Origin: an uncultured Agathobacter sp.
GTDB lineage: Bacteria > Bacillota > Clostridia > Lachnospirales > Lachnospiraceae
Direction: 5' to 3'
Assembly: GCA_945910395.1 (NCBI GenBank)
Contig: CAMDYX010000001.1
Location: 186,001 to 250,000, forward strand
Length of the DNA stretch: 64,000 nt
A program made the translations under genes and the position numbers. A model generated the notes under the pieces. The model was given only the letters and a program-made list of their open reading frames with translations, was not told the DNA's origin and searched no databases. The stretch's first letter is position 1. Each line of letters begins with the position of its first letter. Below are positions 18,936-28,471 of this stretch, piece after piece.

Positions 18936-21250
18936 AGCAGCTTTCCTATTTCAAATTTGATTCCATCTTTTAATGCAAACAGGCACCTTCGAATCGGATG
19001 AGGATATGGATTCTTTACGGTCTCCCGGTAAATCCTGCAAATGTTTGCCATCTGTTCTTCTACAGAATACCTTCTAAGGAAAATGCGGTAAGACTGTTCA
19101 CCATAATCTTCCCTCAGCTTAGCATTGGATTCCAGCGTTTTCATTGCTTTTGCATATGCTTCGACAGTTTTTGCCACAAAACCATTTCCGTCAATGATTT
19201 CCAGATGTCCGTTAAAATCCTCGGACGGATGTGTAATAACAGGAAGCCTCATGGAAAGAGCCTCCGCAATTGCACAGGAATTTAATTCCCCATCCTTTCT
19301 TCCATGGGCATATACATCCAGCGATGCCAAAAAGCTGTATACTTCATCCGTAGATGAGGTATGATCGATAAAGTAACAGTTCTTAAGACCTAACTTCTTA
19401 GCCTGTTCCCGGTACAGACTGCTTCCTCCGCAAATAACAAAAGCGTTCCTGTCATTTTCAACCTCTTTGTAAGCCAGAAGCGGAATCTCTGAAAAAATCC
19501 CATCACAGTCTCTCTGATGCATCCCGAATAAAAATGTATCCCGGGATAAACCGAATTCCTCTCGGATATCGGTAAACTCAAACGTTGGAATTTCCATTGG
19601 ATGAGAGATATCAACGGTACGTTTTGCATCTCCTCCACGCTTGATCCACAGCTTCTTGCTAAACCGGGAGATATGCATGACTCTGGCAATATTGTACTGG
19701 TTATAGGCAGCTCCCACATAATGAAGCGAATCAATGATCGGTATATTCTTGATTTTGCAGAACGGATACTCCCTTGGTCCGCTTCTTGCCGTTTGAATCA
19801 GATCATAATCCTTGGAGAACACCTCAAAAAAATTATTCTTTCCCCAATTTACCATCCTGCCTTTATAGTCCAAAAACTCCTTTTCCACCGCAAACTCAAT
19901 CAGGTGAACTCCTGCATTAGACAGTTTTTCATAATTCTGCGCATCTGCAAGGGCATTCTCGCTTTTTGAATAATAAAAATCCACTTCAAATTCATCCTTT
20001 GGAAGAAGCGCAGAAACCGTCTGCATAAATTTTTCGGTTCCACCCGTTCCCAGTCCTGCTCTTTTTATAAATGCAATTTTCGTCTTCTTCAATTCATTCA
20101 CTACCGGCTTTACAATTTCGTCCCATTCAAATTTTTTCCTTGCGTACTCCTGCGCATCCAGACAACACTTCTCACAAACAGAAGCCTCTCGATTGCATGC
20201 TTGGCTTAGCTTCTCTGCTACAAGATCGCAGATATGAGAAATCGATACTTCCGAAGAATCATGTATCGCATCCTTCCAGGCATAATAACATCCATACTTC
20301 CCGAATGAAGTAATATCTTCAATCGAATCAACCTTTGTGCTTACGATATAGCACCCCTTTTTCATTGCTTCCGCAAGTACAATTCCAAAGCTCTCCCATC
20401 TCGATGTCAGAAGAAAGATCTTCGCCTTGGCATATTCCTGTTCCAGTTGATTTCGGTCTGCCATCTCTCCAACAATTTCTATCTTTTCTTTCATATATGG
20501 ATAAGCCTGAAAAAACTTGTCCATATATGCATAGAAACCCTGTTCAATGGGTCCAACTACACTAAGCCTCCAGTCCTTCCTTCCTTTATTAACAAATCTT
20601 CGAAATCCCTCAAAAGCTACATTTGTTGCTTTTTGATAGGCTCCGATTCTTCCAACAGTTAATATTATGTTCTCTTTGTTCTTCCACTGACATATTTCTT
20701 TATTTTCTTCATAGGTTCCGTCCGGAACATATAGTACTTTTCTATGCCATTTCTCAGAGAGTAATGCTGCTACTTCTTCAATTTCGGCACTTACCAGATC
20801 GCATCTTTTTAGGGTTCTAAGCTGCCATTTTTTCTGTTTAAAGTGCACCATATCATAATTGGTGTCAAGCTTTAAATATACCTTGCCCTGTGGATTGAGC
20901 AGCTTATATCCAAATATCCACCAGCGGTTCCATGTGGTAGAGATATGATTCAGCTGCAGCACATCGATTTTCTTTGCATTTTTTGCAAGGAAAATCATTC
21001 CGTCTATCGTGGGTTTTCCTGTCCACTTTTTGATCCCAAGCAGATTTAGCCCCTTCACTTCCTGATCGATATAGGGAAACTTCTTTCCCTCCGTATATCC
21101 TGCAAGTGCAGCCCAATATCCACCTTCTTTTTGCATCTCATAAGGAAGCATTCCCACATCCTTAATCAGCAAATTATTCGTAATATCAATAAACAGTGAA
21201 ACAAATGTCTTTTTTCCACTATTGTTCAAGATTTCGGAAGAAATCTGCAT
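18932..21250 (-). CDS. Bifunctional protein with two tandem GT4-type domains
   Basis: 772 residues from ATG 21250, roughly twice the usual GT4 length. The first unit (about 15-370) ends in a retaining GT4 donor site: NIILTVGRIGAYQKA, then WESFGIVLAEAMKKG. The second (about 380-745) has GLGTGGTEKFMQTVSALL, an N-domain glycine loop, and a weaker donor site around KDGELNSCAIAEALSMRLPV. The product may add two successive sugars. ATG 21250 is preferred to 21271 because AAGGAAG precedes it at about nine bases. The gene overlaps the GT2 gene before it by 32 bases. Confidence 0.87.
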   Translation of the reverse strand: MQISSEILNNSGKKTFVSLFIDITNNLLIKDVGMLPYEMQKEGGYWAALAGYTEGKKFPYIDQEVKGLNLLGIKKWTGKPTIDGMIFLAKNAKKIDVLQLNHISTTWNRWWIFGYKLLNPQGKVYLKLDTNYDMVHFKQKKWQLRTLKRCDLVSAEIEEVAALLSEKWHRKVLYVPDGTYEENKEICQWKNKENIILTVGRIGAYQKATNVAFEGFRRFVNKGRKDWRLSVVGPIEQGFYAYMDKFFQAYPYMKEKIEIVGEMADRNQLEQEYAKAKIFLLTSRWESFGIVLAEAMKKGCYIVSTKVDSIEDITSFGKYGCYYAWKDAIHDSSEVSISHICDLVAEKLSQACNREASVCEKCCLDAQEYARKKFEWDEIVKPVVNELKKTKIAFIKRAGLGTGGTEKFMQTVSALLPKDEFEVDFYYSKSENALADAQNYEKLSNAGVHLIEFAVEKEFLDYKGRMVNWGKNNFFEVFSKDYDLIQTARSGPREYPFCKIKNIPIIDSLHYVGAAYNQYNIARVMHISRFSKKLWIKRGGDAKRTVDISHPMEIPTFEFTDIREEFGLSRDTFLFGMHQRDCDGIFSEIPLLAYKEVENDRNAFVICGGSSLYREQAKKLGLKNCYFIDHTSSTDEVYSFLASLDVYAHGRKDGELNSCAIAEALSMRLPVITHPSEDFNGHLEIIDGNGFVAKTVEAYAKAMKTLESNAKLREDYGEQSYRIFLRRYSVEEQMANICRIYRETVKNPYPHPIRRCLFALKDGIKFEIGKLL

Positions 21251-22109
21251 ATTTTTCTTCTTCCTTTCCACTTAGTGCATTCCAAAAGGTATGCCACGGA
21301 GTATATTCTTGCTTTCGAAATAGACAGCGATAGCTGTTTTGCAGCATAAAGTAGATGCAAAACAGTACGAAATCCGGTTTCGTTGCATTTCGCTTTTCAA
21401 ACAAAATTCGATTATATTGCAAAAAATGCTTTTTAAAATCGGACTGTCCTTCCATAGACGCAGATTCCTTATGCCACAGAATTGCAGCCTCCTCTGTGGC
21501 AAGCCTGATACCTTTTTGCTGCAATCTGACAGCCCATTCAGTTTCTTCATAGAACATAAAATATGCAGTAGGTATTTTACCGGCAAGTTCAATTGCGCTT
21601 GTCCGAAGAAGCATACAGCAGCCCGGTATATACCGAAGCATTCTGCGTTCTTTTTCGCTCTCTTCCTGTCCCTGATACAGATTCTTTCCCTCGCCGGTTC
21701 GCATATTCATATAGCTGCCTGTCACTCCCGGCAATTGTCTGTGATAGTAATCCTTTACCAAGGGGGCGACTGCGCCTAACTGAGAATTACTTTTCATTTT
21801 TGTAACCAGCTTTTCCAGGAAATCCGGCTCAACCGTTACATCATTGTTCATGATACAGATATATTCTGCACCCGTTTCCATTGCATAAGCAATCCCGATA
21901 TTATTTCCTCCGGCAAACCCCAGATTCCTTCCGCTTGGAATTACCCGGATATTCGGATACTTTTCACACAGCGTCTCATAGGAACCATCCTGTGAATCGT
22001 TATCCACTACAATGATCCTATAATCCTTATAAGATAGCCGATGGAGTGATTCTATACACTCACAGGTATTTTCAAATCCTTTGTAATTCAGTATCACTAT
22101 TGCAACCAT
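21219..22109 (-). CDS. GT2 rhamnosyltransferase-like enzyme
   Basis: 296 residues. VAIVILNYKGFENTCECIES, VDNDSQDGS, RNLGFAGGNN at 61-70 and MNNDV (NND at 88-90) are the hallmark set of WbbL/RfbN-like GT2 enzymes, many of which transfer rhamnose. The donor is not proven. No membrane segment. The start shares one base with the stop of the TuaH-like gene (TAATG). Confidence 0.88.
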   Translation of the reverse strand: MVAIVILNYKGFENTCECIESLHRLSYKDYRIIVVDNDSQDGSYETLCEKYPNIRVIPSGRNLGFAGGNNIGIAYAMETGAEYICIMNNDVTVEPDFLEKLVTKMKSNSQLGAVAPLVKDYYHRQLPGVTGSYMNMRTGEGKNLYQGQEESEKERRMLRYIPGCCMLLRTSAIELAGKIPTAYFMFYEETEWAVRLQQKGIRLATEEAAILWHKESASMEGQSDFKKHFLQYNRILFEKRNATKPDFVLFCIYFMLQNSYRCLFRKQEYTPWHTFWNALSGKEEEKYADFFRNLEQ

Positions 22110-23179
22110 TACTCACTCCAAAGCTCTCTCATCTCTTCCCGAATCTGCACTCCCCGCTGTTCCCATGTACTATCTGCCAAAAAACGTTCTCTCTGCTCGT
22201 TGCTATATTTGGGCTTGAACCCTTGTTCCTTAAGGCATTTTACTAATTCTACCAGTTCCTCTTCATTATGATAAAAATAGACATATGGTTCAAAACGAGC
22301 AATTTCATCATAGTAAACAGAGATAATACATTTTCCGAAGCTGATATACTCATACAGCTTGACCGGATCAACCGCAAGAATGATATCATTTATCACAAAG
22401 GGCATGATTAAGCAATCATAGGATTTAATAAATTCATACAGTCTGCTGTGCTCTACCACTCCGTCAAAGACCAGATTCGGCTTAGCATGCATCTCATACC
22501 CGCTTGCCGGCCCAATCAGATGGATACATACATCGCTCATCTGACCGGCGATATGTTCAAGAGCAGAAAAATCTATCCACTCCGATACGGTTCCAATATA
22601 TCCGATTGTATAGCTTTCTTTTCTCTTTGCGATTGCCAATGGATAATCTGCATGTCTGCGATACCCGTTTCTTACTAATAAGGACTGCTCTGCTCCTAGT
22701 GTATCAATCTTCTCCTTTAAAAAGGTGCTGGTTGCTATGACAAGATCAGCCCGATGTATCAAAAGCTTTTCATAATGGATAGTCTCTTGCTTTGCCTTTT
22801 CGTTTTTAATAAAAGCCGGATAATTATCCATGCAATCGTAAATGATTTTACCTTTATAATCCATAAAAAAACGATAAAGTAACGGTGCTCCAATCCATAC
22901 AACATCATATTGGTCCACATCCTTTATCGCATTTTTAAATGATATCTCGGATATTGTATTTAGTAAGCGGATTCTATCCTGATATGGAAAGCAGACGCTA
23001 TGTCTTGCATTTTTCGGTTGTTCCAGCTCTTTTTGGGACTTCCATCTTTTGATCAAAGGCTTCTGAAATAATACGGTTACCTCATAATCTTTTTCCAATT
23101 CGGCAACCAGCAAATGAGGTCTTTGCACAATCCATCCCCAGTCGACAGACATGACATACAATAACTTTTTTTTCATCAT
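22109..23179 (-). CDS. GT-B glycosyltransferase similar to teichuronic acid TuaH
   Basis: 356 residues. LLYVMSVDWGWIVQRPHLLV, the acceptor-side motif YDCMDNYPAF and DPVKLYEYISFGKCII near 285-300 are shared with TuaH-like and related polysaccharide glycosyltransferases of the GT4 group. The second-domain opening YTIGYIGTVSEWIDF binds donor phosphate. The exact sugar is unknown. It follows a GT2 gene after one base and shares one base with the next gene. Confidence 0.83.
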   Translation of the reverse strand: MMKKKLLYVMSVDWGWIVQRPHLLVAELEKDYEVTVLFQKPLIKRWKSQKELEQPKNARHSVCFPYQDRIRLLNTISEISFKNAIKDVDQYDVVWIGAPLLYRFFMDYKGKIIYDCMDNYPAFIKNEKAKQETIHYEKLLIHRADLVIATSTFLKEKIDTLGAEQSLLVRNGYRRHADYPLAIAKRKESYTIGYIGTVSEWIDFSALEHIAGQMSDVCIHLIGPASGYEMHAKPNLVFDGVVEHSRLYEFIKSYDCLIMPFVINDIILAVDPVKLYEYISFGKCIISVYYDEIARFEPYVYFYHNEEELVELVKCLKEQGFKPKYSNEQRERFLADSTWEQRGVQIREEMRELWSE

Positions 23180-23180
23180 C

Positions 23181-24002
23181 TTACATTCTATTCATTCTTT
23201 CTATAGCTTTTGTCAGATATCCTTTTCCCTTCTGTTCGGACAATTTCTTTTCCAGAATCGAAATATAACGTTTTTTTAGTATTCCCTGCTTTTTTCCTAT
23301 TTCCACAAATTCAAGCTGGGATAATCTCATCGCCTCCATGTTATCAGATGCATTTTCGCCTGTATAAATGTGTGTATAAATGCACTCACGGTTTATTGCA
23401 AAGGATTTCTTTTTGCTTAACATAAGAAGCCAGAGAAATTTATCATCGGCTCCATTTTTTTTCATGACATTTGTTGTCCATTCCTCCGGAATGCTATCTT
23501 TTAGAATCAGACATTGTCCCGGCGAGATAATGCGACAATCAAAAGCCACATAAAACCATCCAAATTTTACCGTCTGTTGCATAAACCCATAACGGTACAA
23601 TAATTTCGAATGTTCTTTATACCGGGCGATTCCATTGGATACAACAACATCTGCCTTACCGATTTTTTTTAGCTGACTTACAAAATAATTCCCGGCTATC
23701 TCATCATCCTGATCAAAGAACATCACATAGGTTCCGGTTGCAATCACAAGACCTGCCACCCTCGACCCATGTATCCCGACATTTTTTTCATTATTCCTTA
23801 GAATCACATCGATTCCATCTGCTGCCGGAATATCCTGCCTTGTTATGGCCTCCTCCGGAGAGTCATTTACAAAAATAAGCTCCAGTGCTCCTCTTTCCTG
23901 TAAATGCTTGTGGTTCTCCTGCATCATGCTACAGATATCCGGTATATACTTTTTTCCATAATATAATGGGATAATAACTGAAATCTTTACTTTGGAATCC
24001 AT
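23181..24002 (-). CDS. Family 2 glycosyltransferase
   Basis: 273 residues. KISVIIPLYYGKKYI, FVNDSPEE, NVGIHGSR and MFFDQDDEI (DQDD at 97-100) indicate a GT-A enzyme with a short lysine-rich C-terminus. No membrane helix. The WTTNVMKKNGADDKFLWLLM stretch is probably the acceptor side. Donor unknown. Nine bases separate it from the GT8 gene upstream. Confidence 0.85.
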   Translation of the reverse strand: MDSKVKISVIIPLYYGKKYIPDICSMMQENHKHLQERGALELIFVNDSPEEAITRQDIPAADGIDVILRNNEKNVGIHGSRVAGLVIATGTYVMFFDQDDEIAGNYFVSQLKKIGKADVVVSNGIARYKEHSKLLYRYGFMQQTVKFGWFYVAFDCRIISPGQCLILKDSIPEEWTTNVMKKNGADDKFLWLLMLSKKKSFAINRECIYTHIYTGENASDNMEAMRLSQLEFVEIGKKQGILKKRYISILEKKLSEQKGKGYLTKAIERMNRM

Positions 24003-24011
24003 CTTCTCACA

Positions 24012-24986
24012 CTAATACGTAATCTTCGAATCACATATCATTCTATATATTTTTAAGAAAAGCTTCTTTGGAAGTAATCGAAACAGGATTCTTTCCACCT
24101 GAAAAACCAATGGTCTTTTTCTAGAAGCAACCGGCTCATCCGCCCATTTTGATTTTTCCTTCCATTCCTCATACTCTTCCTTCAATGGATGGAGGTTTCC
24201 CTCTTCCCACGGATAATCTCCGAGTATTCGGAAGAAATGATGCACAGTTGCCTCTTTTTTTGCAGAGGCAATCTCCTGTGGCGTATAATATTTCATTCCC
24301 TTATATGCAGGGAAAAACTGTTTTTCGTTATAAAGGAAATGAAGTCCTTGATAATTAAAAACCGGCGATAACGTATAGACGTCATCTCTAAGATAATCAT
24401 TCAATAATCTTTGGTCATTATCCGGATACTTCTCTACATTTTTATACAAATGCTCCAGTAGATTCTCAAAGAATCCCGGTTCTTTCCACTTTTTCACATT
24501 ATAATATATCACTCCGGCATTATAATAGTGGTCCAGCCCCAGCATCTTTCCATTTTTAAAGGCCACAGAATCATATGCACAGGCAATGGAATGACCGGAT
24601 ATATCAATATCCAGAATCTTTGCCAGATCTCCGGTAACAATGGTATCTGAGTCTAAATACAGAATGGTCTCTACATCCTCCGGCAGATCCTGTATGACAA
24701 ATATCTTAATCCACGTGGCCTTTGATCCGTTCCACTCGCCGGTTTTACAGCTGTTGATATACTCGATTGCTTTGTCAATATCCAGCCATATCAGATGCTG
24801 ACCATGCTCCTTTACCAGCTCTTCCATTTTCATTCTGTTTTTGAGCGATACATTCATGGCCGCACAATAAATATACAATTCTGTAGATTTATCACAGTTT
24901 TCCAGCAGCGATGTCATAGAGATACCGGCATGTGGGGCATAATTATCATCAAATTGATATAGAATATTTACTCGCTGCAATATCAC
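24012..24986 (-). CDS. Family 8 glycosyltransferase
   Basis: 324 residues. VNILYQFDDNYAPHAGISM, LYLDSDTIVTGDL with the metal-binding DSD at 112-114, and YYNAGVIYYNVKKW are diagnostic of GT8 retaining galactosyl/glucosyltransferases (LgtC/RfaJ type). The usual HxxGxxKPW is represented by HHFFRILGDYPW. The start is GTG at 24986, four bases after GAGG, and it overlaps the previous stop by GTGA. Probably adds an alpha-linked galactose or glucose. Confidence 0.9.
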   Translation of the reverse strand: MILQRVNILYQFDDNYAPHAGISMTSLLENCDKSTELYIYCAAMNVSLKNRMKMEELVKEHGQHLIWLDIDKAIEYINSCKTGEWNGSKATWIKIFVIQDLPEDVETILYLDSDTIVTGDLAKILDIDISGHSIACAYDSVAFKNGKMLGLDHYYNAGVIYYNVKKWKEPGFFENLLEHLYKNVEKYPDNDQRLLNDYLRDDVYTLSPVFNYQGLHFLYNEKQFFPAYKGMKYYTPQEIASAKKEATVHHFFRILGDYPWEEGNLHPLKEEYEEWKEKSKWADEPVASRKRPLVFQVERILFRLLPKKLFLKIYRMICDSKITY

Positions 24987-25933
24987 TTTTCCTCATCAAA
25001 ATTTATTCTTTTTTCTTCCACAACAATTGGTCTATGAATAATTCTGGTATTCATGTTCAGAATATATTCACCGATCAGCCCAATAAAAAACAACTGAATC
25101 GATCCAAGTACAAATACACCGATTACAAGGGGTGCATTTCCGGCTTGAAAAGTATTCCAGTGTGTCAGTTTGTATATAAAATAGAACAGTGCAATCAGTA
25201 AACTGACTGCAGAACTGAAAAATCCCAAAAATGTTGCCAGACGCAGTCCAACCTTTGTATATGATGTAAAGCTGAGCATAGCGGCATCATACAGACTATA
25301 GAAGTTATTATGGGTCTTTCCAGCTCTTCGTTTCGGCTGCTCATATTCAATTTCAATCAAATTAAATCCTGCGCCATACTCTGCGACAATCCCCCGGATA
25401 AACGGAATCGGATCATCCAATTCCTTCAGCAGCGAAATAAACGTCTTATCATACAATCCAAATCCGGTAAAATGTTCAATCATTTTTACCGAGGACATAT
25501 TTTTAATCATCTTATAATATATTGTTCTTGCAAAATAGATGATCGGATTTTCCTTGCTGGATGTTTTTATTCCGCTGACAATCCGGTGTCCCTTTTCCCA
25601 TTCCTCTACAAGCTTCGGTATCATTTCAACCGGGTCCTGAAAATCACAGCACATGGATATGGTACAATCCCCGGTTGTCTGACACATGCCATAAAATGGG
25701 GAGTTGAATTGTCCAAAGTTCGTAACATTAAAAATTGCTTTAACTTTTTTATTTTTTTTGCATATTTCCTCTAGCTTATCTCTTGTTCCATCTGTTGATG
25801 CATTGTCGATGAATACAATCTCGTAATCATATTGCGGAAGGGAAGATGTCATGGTATTCACAACCGCTTCGCTGATTGGAACCACATTTTCCACTTCGTT
25901 ATAGCAAGGAATCATTATGCTTATTTTCTTCAT
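24983..25933 (-). CDS. GT2 polyprenyl-phosphate glycosyltransferase (DPM1/GtrB-like)
   Basis: 316 residues from ATG 25933. IMIPCYNEVENV, FIDNASTDGT, NFGQFNSPFYG and CCDFQDPVEMIP (DFQDP at 97-101) with two C-terminal helices (about 230-290) define the GtrB/ArnC/DPM1 group, which makes undecaprenyl-phosphate sugar. The frame is open back to 26023, but that would overlap rfbF; GGGAG before ATG 25933 supports the shorter form. A GT-C-type protein is expected as partner; the membrane proteins at 26733 and 29415 are candidates. Confidence 0.88.
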   Translation of the reverse strand: MKKISIMIPCYNEVENVVPISEAVVNTMTSSLPQYDYEIVFIDNASTDGTRDKLEEICKKNKKVKAIFNVTNFGQFNSPFYGMCQTTGDCTISMCCDFQDPVEMIPKLVEEWEKGHRIVSGIKTSSKENPIIYFARTIYYKMIKNMSSVKMIEHFTGFGLYDKTFISLLKELDDPIPFIRGIVAEYGAGFNLIEIEYEQPKRRAGKTHNNFYSLYDAAMLSFTSYTKVGLRLATFLGFFSSAVSLLIALFYFIYKLTHWNTFQAGNAPLVIGVFVLGSIQLFFIGLIGEYILNMNTRIIHRPIVVEEKRINFDEEK

Positions 25934-25938
25934 ATTTT

Positions 25939-26724
25939 CTATTTCTCCCACAGCATCCAAGGTGCATTTCGTTCTGCGATCATCTGTTCTAGCTTCTGCC
26001 GATCCCGCTGCGTATCCATACACTGCCAGAATCCGTCATGACGATATGCCTTCAGATTCCCTTCCTTCGCCAGGGTTTCTAACGGTTTCTTCTCAAAAAC
26101 GGTCTGATCATTCTCCAGATAATCAAAGACCTTTGGATTCATGACCATAAATCCGCCATTGACCACAGAGCTATCCGCCTCTTTTTTCTCCCTGAAATTC
26201 CCAACGGTTCCATCCTCTGACATCTCAAGGACACCAAAGCGCTGTCCAACATTAACTGCTGTAATGGTGGCAATTTTTCCATGCTTTTCATGGAATTCCA
26301 ACAATTTTGGAATATTGATATCACAGACGGCATCCCCATAGGTGAGCATGAAGGTCGCTTTCCCCACATATGGCTGTATTCTCTTAATTCTTCCACCGGT
26401 CATGGTGTCATAGCCGGTATCTACTATGGTTACCTTCCATGGTTCTGCAACATTATTATGAATGGTCATCTCTCCACCGTTTGCAAAATCAAAGGTTACA
26501 TCACTGGTATGAAGATAATAATCTGCAAACCACTCCTTGATGACATGCTGCTTATATCCTGCACAGATAATGAACTCATTATATCCATAATAGGAATAGG
26601 TTTTCATAATATGCCACAATATTGGTTTTCCGCCAATTTCAATCATTGGCTTTGGTTTTAAATGACTCTCTTCGCTGATTCGTGTACCGAATCCCCCTGC
26701 CAGGATAACAACCTTCATCTTCAT
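25939..26724 (-). CDS. rfbF: Glucose-1-phosphate cytidylyltransferase
   Basis: 261 residues, the normal RfbF length. VVILAGGFGTR (GGFGTR 10-15), KPKPMIEIGGKPI at 23-35, YGDAV (129-131 onward) and VNGGFMV are the nucleotidyltransferase motifs of RfbF, which makes CDP-glucose from CTP and glucose-1-phosphate. It is the first step towards CDP-3,6-dideoxyhexoses; rfbH is 10 kb downstream, but the second enzyme, CDP-glucose 4,6-dehydratase, is not in the window. ATG 26718 is an alternative start with better spacing from AGAGAGG. Confidence 0.95.
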   Translation of the reverse strand: MKMKVVILAGGFGTRISEESHLKPKPMIEIGGKPILWHIMKTYSYYGYNEFIICAGYKQHVIKEWFADYYLHTSDVTFDFANGGEMTIHNNVAEPWKVTIVDTGYDTMTGGRIKRIQPYVGKATFMLTYGDAVCDINIPKLLEFHEKHGKIATITAVNVGQRFGVLEMSEDGTVGNFREKKEADSSVVNGGFMVMNPKVFDYLENDQTVFEKKPLETLAKEGNLKAYRHDGFWQCMDTQRDRQKLEQMIAERNAPWMLWEK

Positions 26725-26732
26725 TTTCCTCT

Positions 26733-28466
26733 CTATAGAGCATTCAGTTTGTAGGAATGTACGGTAACCGGTTCATCTGCTTGATTGCTGATACGAAATT
26801 CCACATTCTCCAAATACTCGTTTAATGTAAATTCCACAGTCAGATAATCTTCACCCTGTTCTATAACCGTATACTCAATCGAATGATCTTCTATATGGTA
26901 ATAATATATCTGCAGCTGATCTGCCTGAAGATGGTCCCCATATACGGTAAGTCGGTAGCTTCCGGCTTCAAGGGTTGTATAGGGGCCATATATGGTATCT
27001 CCATTCTGAAGCACCACTGCATTCTCTTCAATCTGCACATTTTCCGGGATTTCCATGTCAGAAATAGAATACTCCCATCCCTTTGAGATCCGAAGCTGTT
27101 CTGCAAAGGTCAGTCCGGTCCAAAGTGCAAGCAGAATCACGCTAACCCATACAGCAATTTTTATTGCCTTTGTATCAAGTTCCTTTGCCTTCTCTTTTGC
27201 TTTTGGGAAATAAAGGACAAGCAAAGCTGCTGCACAGACCACGATCACAGAGACATAGATGGTGCGGCATTTTGTGAATAATCCCACCGTCACACGGTCC
27301 AGCAGATTTTTCAGTAAGGTATAGTGCCCCGGGAAGAGGTATTTCAGTACCAGTCCGGAGAAGGTTCCGTTTCCTCCGAATACCCAGCCTTCCGCTGCCA
27401 CGCGCTCCAAAAGCATCATGTTAGCAAGCACAACTTCCAAGAACAATCCTCGTTTTATCTGTGCCGGGTCATTTAACAAAATCAGAAGTAGGAATGGTGC
27501 AAGCAGTACATACCAGTAGGTATGTGCCCCATAGAAGATAAATAGCGTATACCATCCGGCCAGGCACAGCCACAGCACCCACTCTATATGCATGGACCGG
27601 CTTCCTTTTGCATCCGCCATATGGGATACCAGACATACTCCAAGAAAATATGCAACTACAACACTCATGCCGCCTATTCCAAGGCTTATGGTCTTTCCTT
27701 CATAAAACTCCGCCAGCATTGCTGTCACATCAAAGAAGGATGGGTTTGTAATTGCATTCCGTACTCCCTCTGAAAACGACAAAATAATTACGGATACCAA
27801 CAGGAGGCTAAGTGCTGCTCCGCCAACGATCATCATCTGCTTTGCCTTCTTATACCGGTAAAAGAATAACGGAATAAAGATAAACAACGCCATATATTTC
27901 ATGGTAATTGCTATCGCAAAATAAAGAATAAAGCGTTTGTCATCTTCTTTGATCAGACCATATACTCCTGCAAGAATGAAAGTAAGCTCCATGACATCAC
28001 ACTGCGTAATGGCAATTGGCGGAAAGAGCATCAGGGGTGATGCGGCAAGAAGCGCACTCATCCAAAAGCTTTGTTCTTTCCCCCCGATGATTTCTTTTAC
28101 AATGCGGTAGAACAGTACACAGCAGATTACCATAAATATAGCCAGCAGGCTCTTATACCACAGCCCTGCGATCATACTGTGCATCACATCAATGTACTCC
28201 CCCCGTATGGAATCGATAATAAAAAGCGGAAGGCTCCATATGGTATAGATCACAAAAATCAGGATTCCATAGGTAAAACTAAATGCATTGTACAGTTGAC
28301 CTAGCTCCCCATGGAACAACGAATAGCACAGCTGATATCCGATACATGCATTTACACGCCCATCCTGATATTCCATTGTAAAAAAGCAGAATGTAAACAC
28401 AAAGGCATAAATTGCCGCTAAAATTACATTCAAAAGCTTGCTCTTTTGCATCTGAACTTGCTCCAT
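26733..28466 (-). CDS. Polytopic membrane protein, GT-C-like, with C-terminal beta-rich domain
   Basis: 577 residues with about eleven membrane helices, then an outer domain from roughly 465 to the end that is rich in short beta-like segments. No named family is certain. The first outer loop (FFTMEYQDGRVNACIG) carries acidic residues in the place used by GT-C glycosyltransferases, and GLIKEDDKRFILYFAIAI resembles segments of mannosyltransferase-like proteins. It may use the lipid-linked sugar made by the GtrB-like enzyme downstream. ATG 28451 is an alternative start, nine bases after GGAG. Confidence 0.68.
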   Translation of the reverse strand: MEQVQMQKSKLLNVILAAIYAFVFTFCFFTMEYQDGRVNACIGYQLCYSLFHGELGQLYNAFSFTYGILIFVIYTIWSLPLFIIDSIRGEYIDVMHSMIAGLWYKSLLAIFMVICCVLFYRIVKEIIGGKEQSFWMSALLAASPLMLFPPIAITQCDVMELTFILAGVYGLIKEDDKRFILYFAIAITMKYMALFIFIPLFFYRYKKAKQMMIVGGAALSLLLVSVIILSFSEGVRNAITNPSFFDVTAMLAEFYEGKTISLGIGGMSVVVAYFLGVCLVSHMADAKGSRSMHIEWVLWLCLAGWYTLFIFYGAHTYWYVLLAPFLLLILLNDPAQIKRGLFLEVVLANMMLLERVAAEGWVFGGNGTFSGLVLKYLFPGHYTLLKNLLDRVTVGLFTKCRTIYVSVIVVCAAALLVLYFPKAKEKAKELDTKAIKIAVWVSVILLALWTGLTFAEQLRISKGWEYSISDMEIPENVQIEENAVVLQNGDTIYGPYTTLEAGSYRLTVYGDHLQADQLQIYYYHIEDHSIEYTVIEQGEDYLTVEFTLNEYLENVEFRISNQADEPVTVHSYKLNAL

Positions 28467-28471
28467 TCCTC

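Noticed and set aside
25934..26023. N-terminal extension of the GtrB-like GT2 (24983)
   Set aside because: The extra 30 residues lie inside rfbF and precede the normal family start MKKISIMIPCYNE, which has its own GGGAG.
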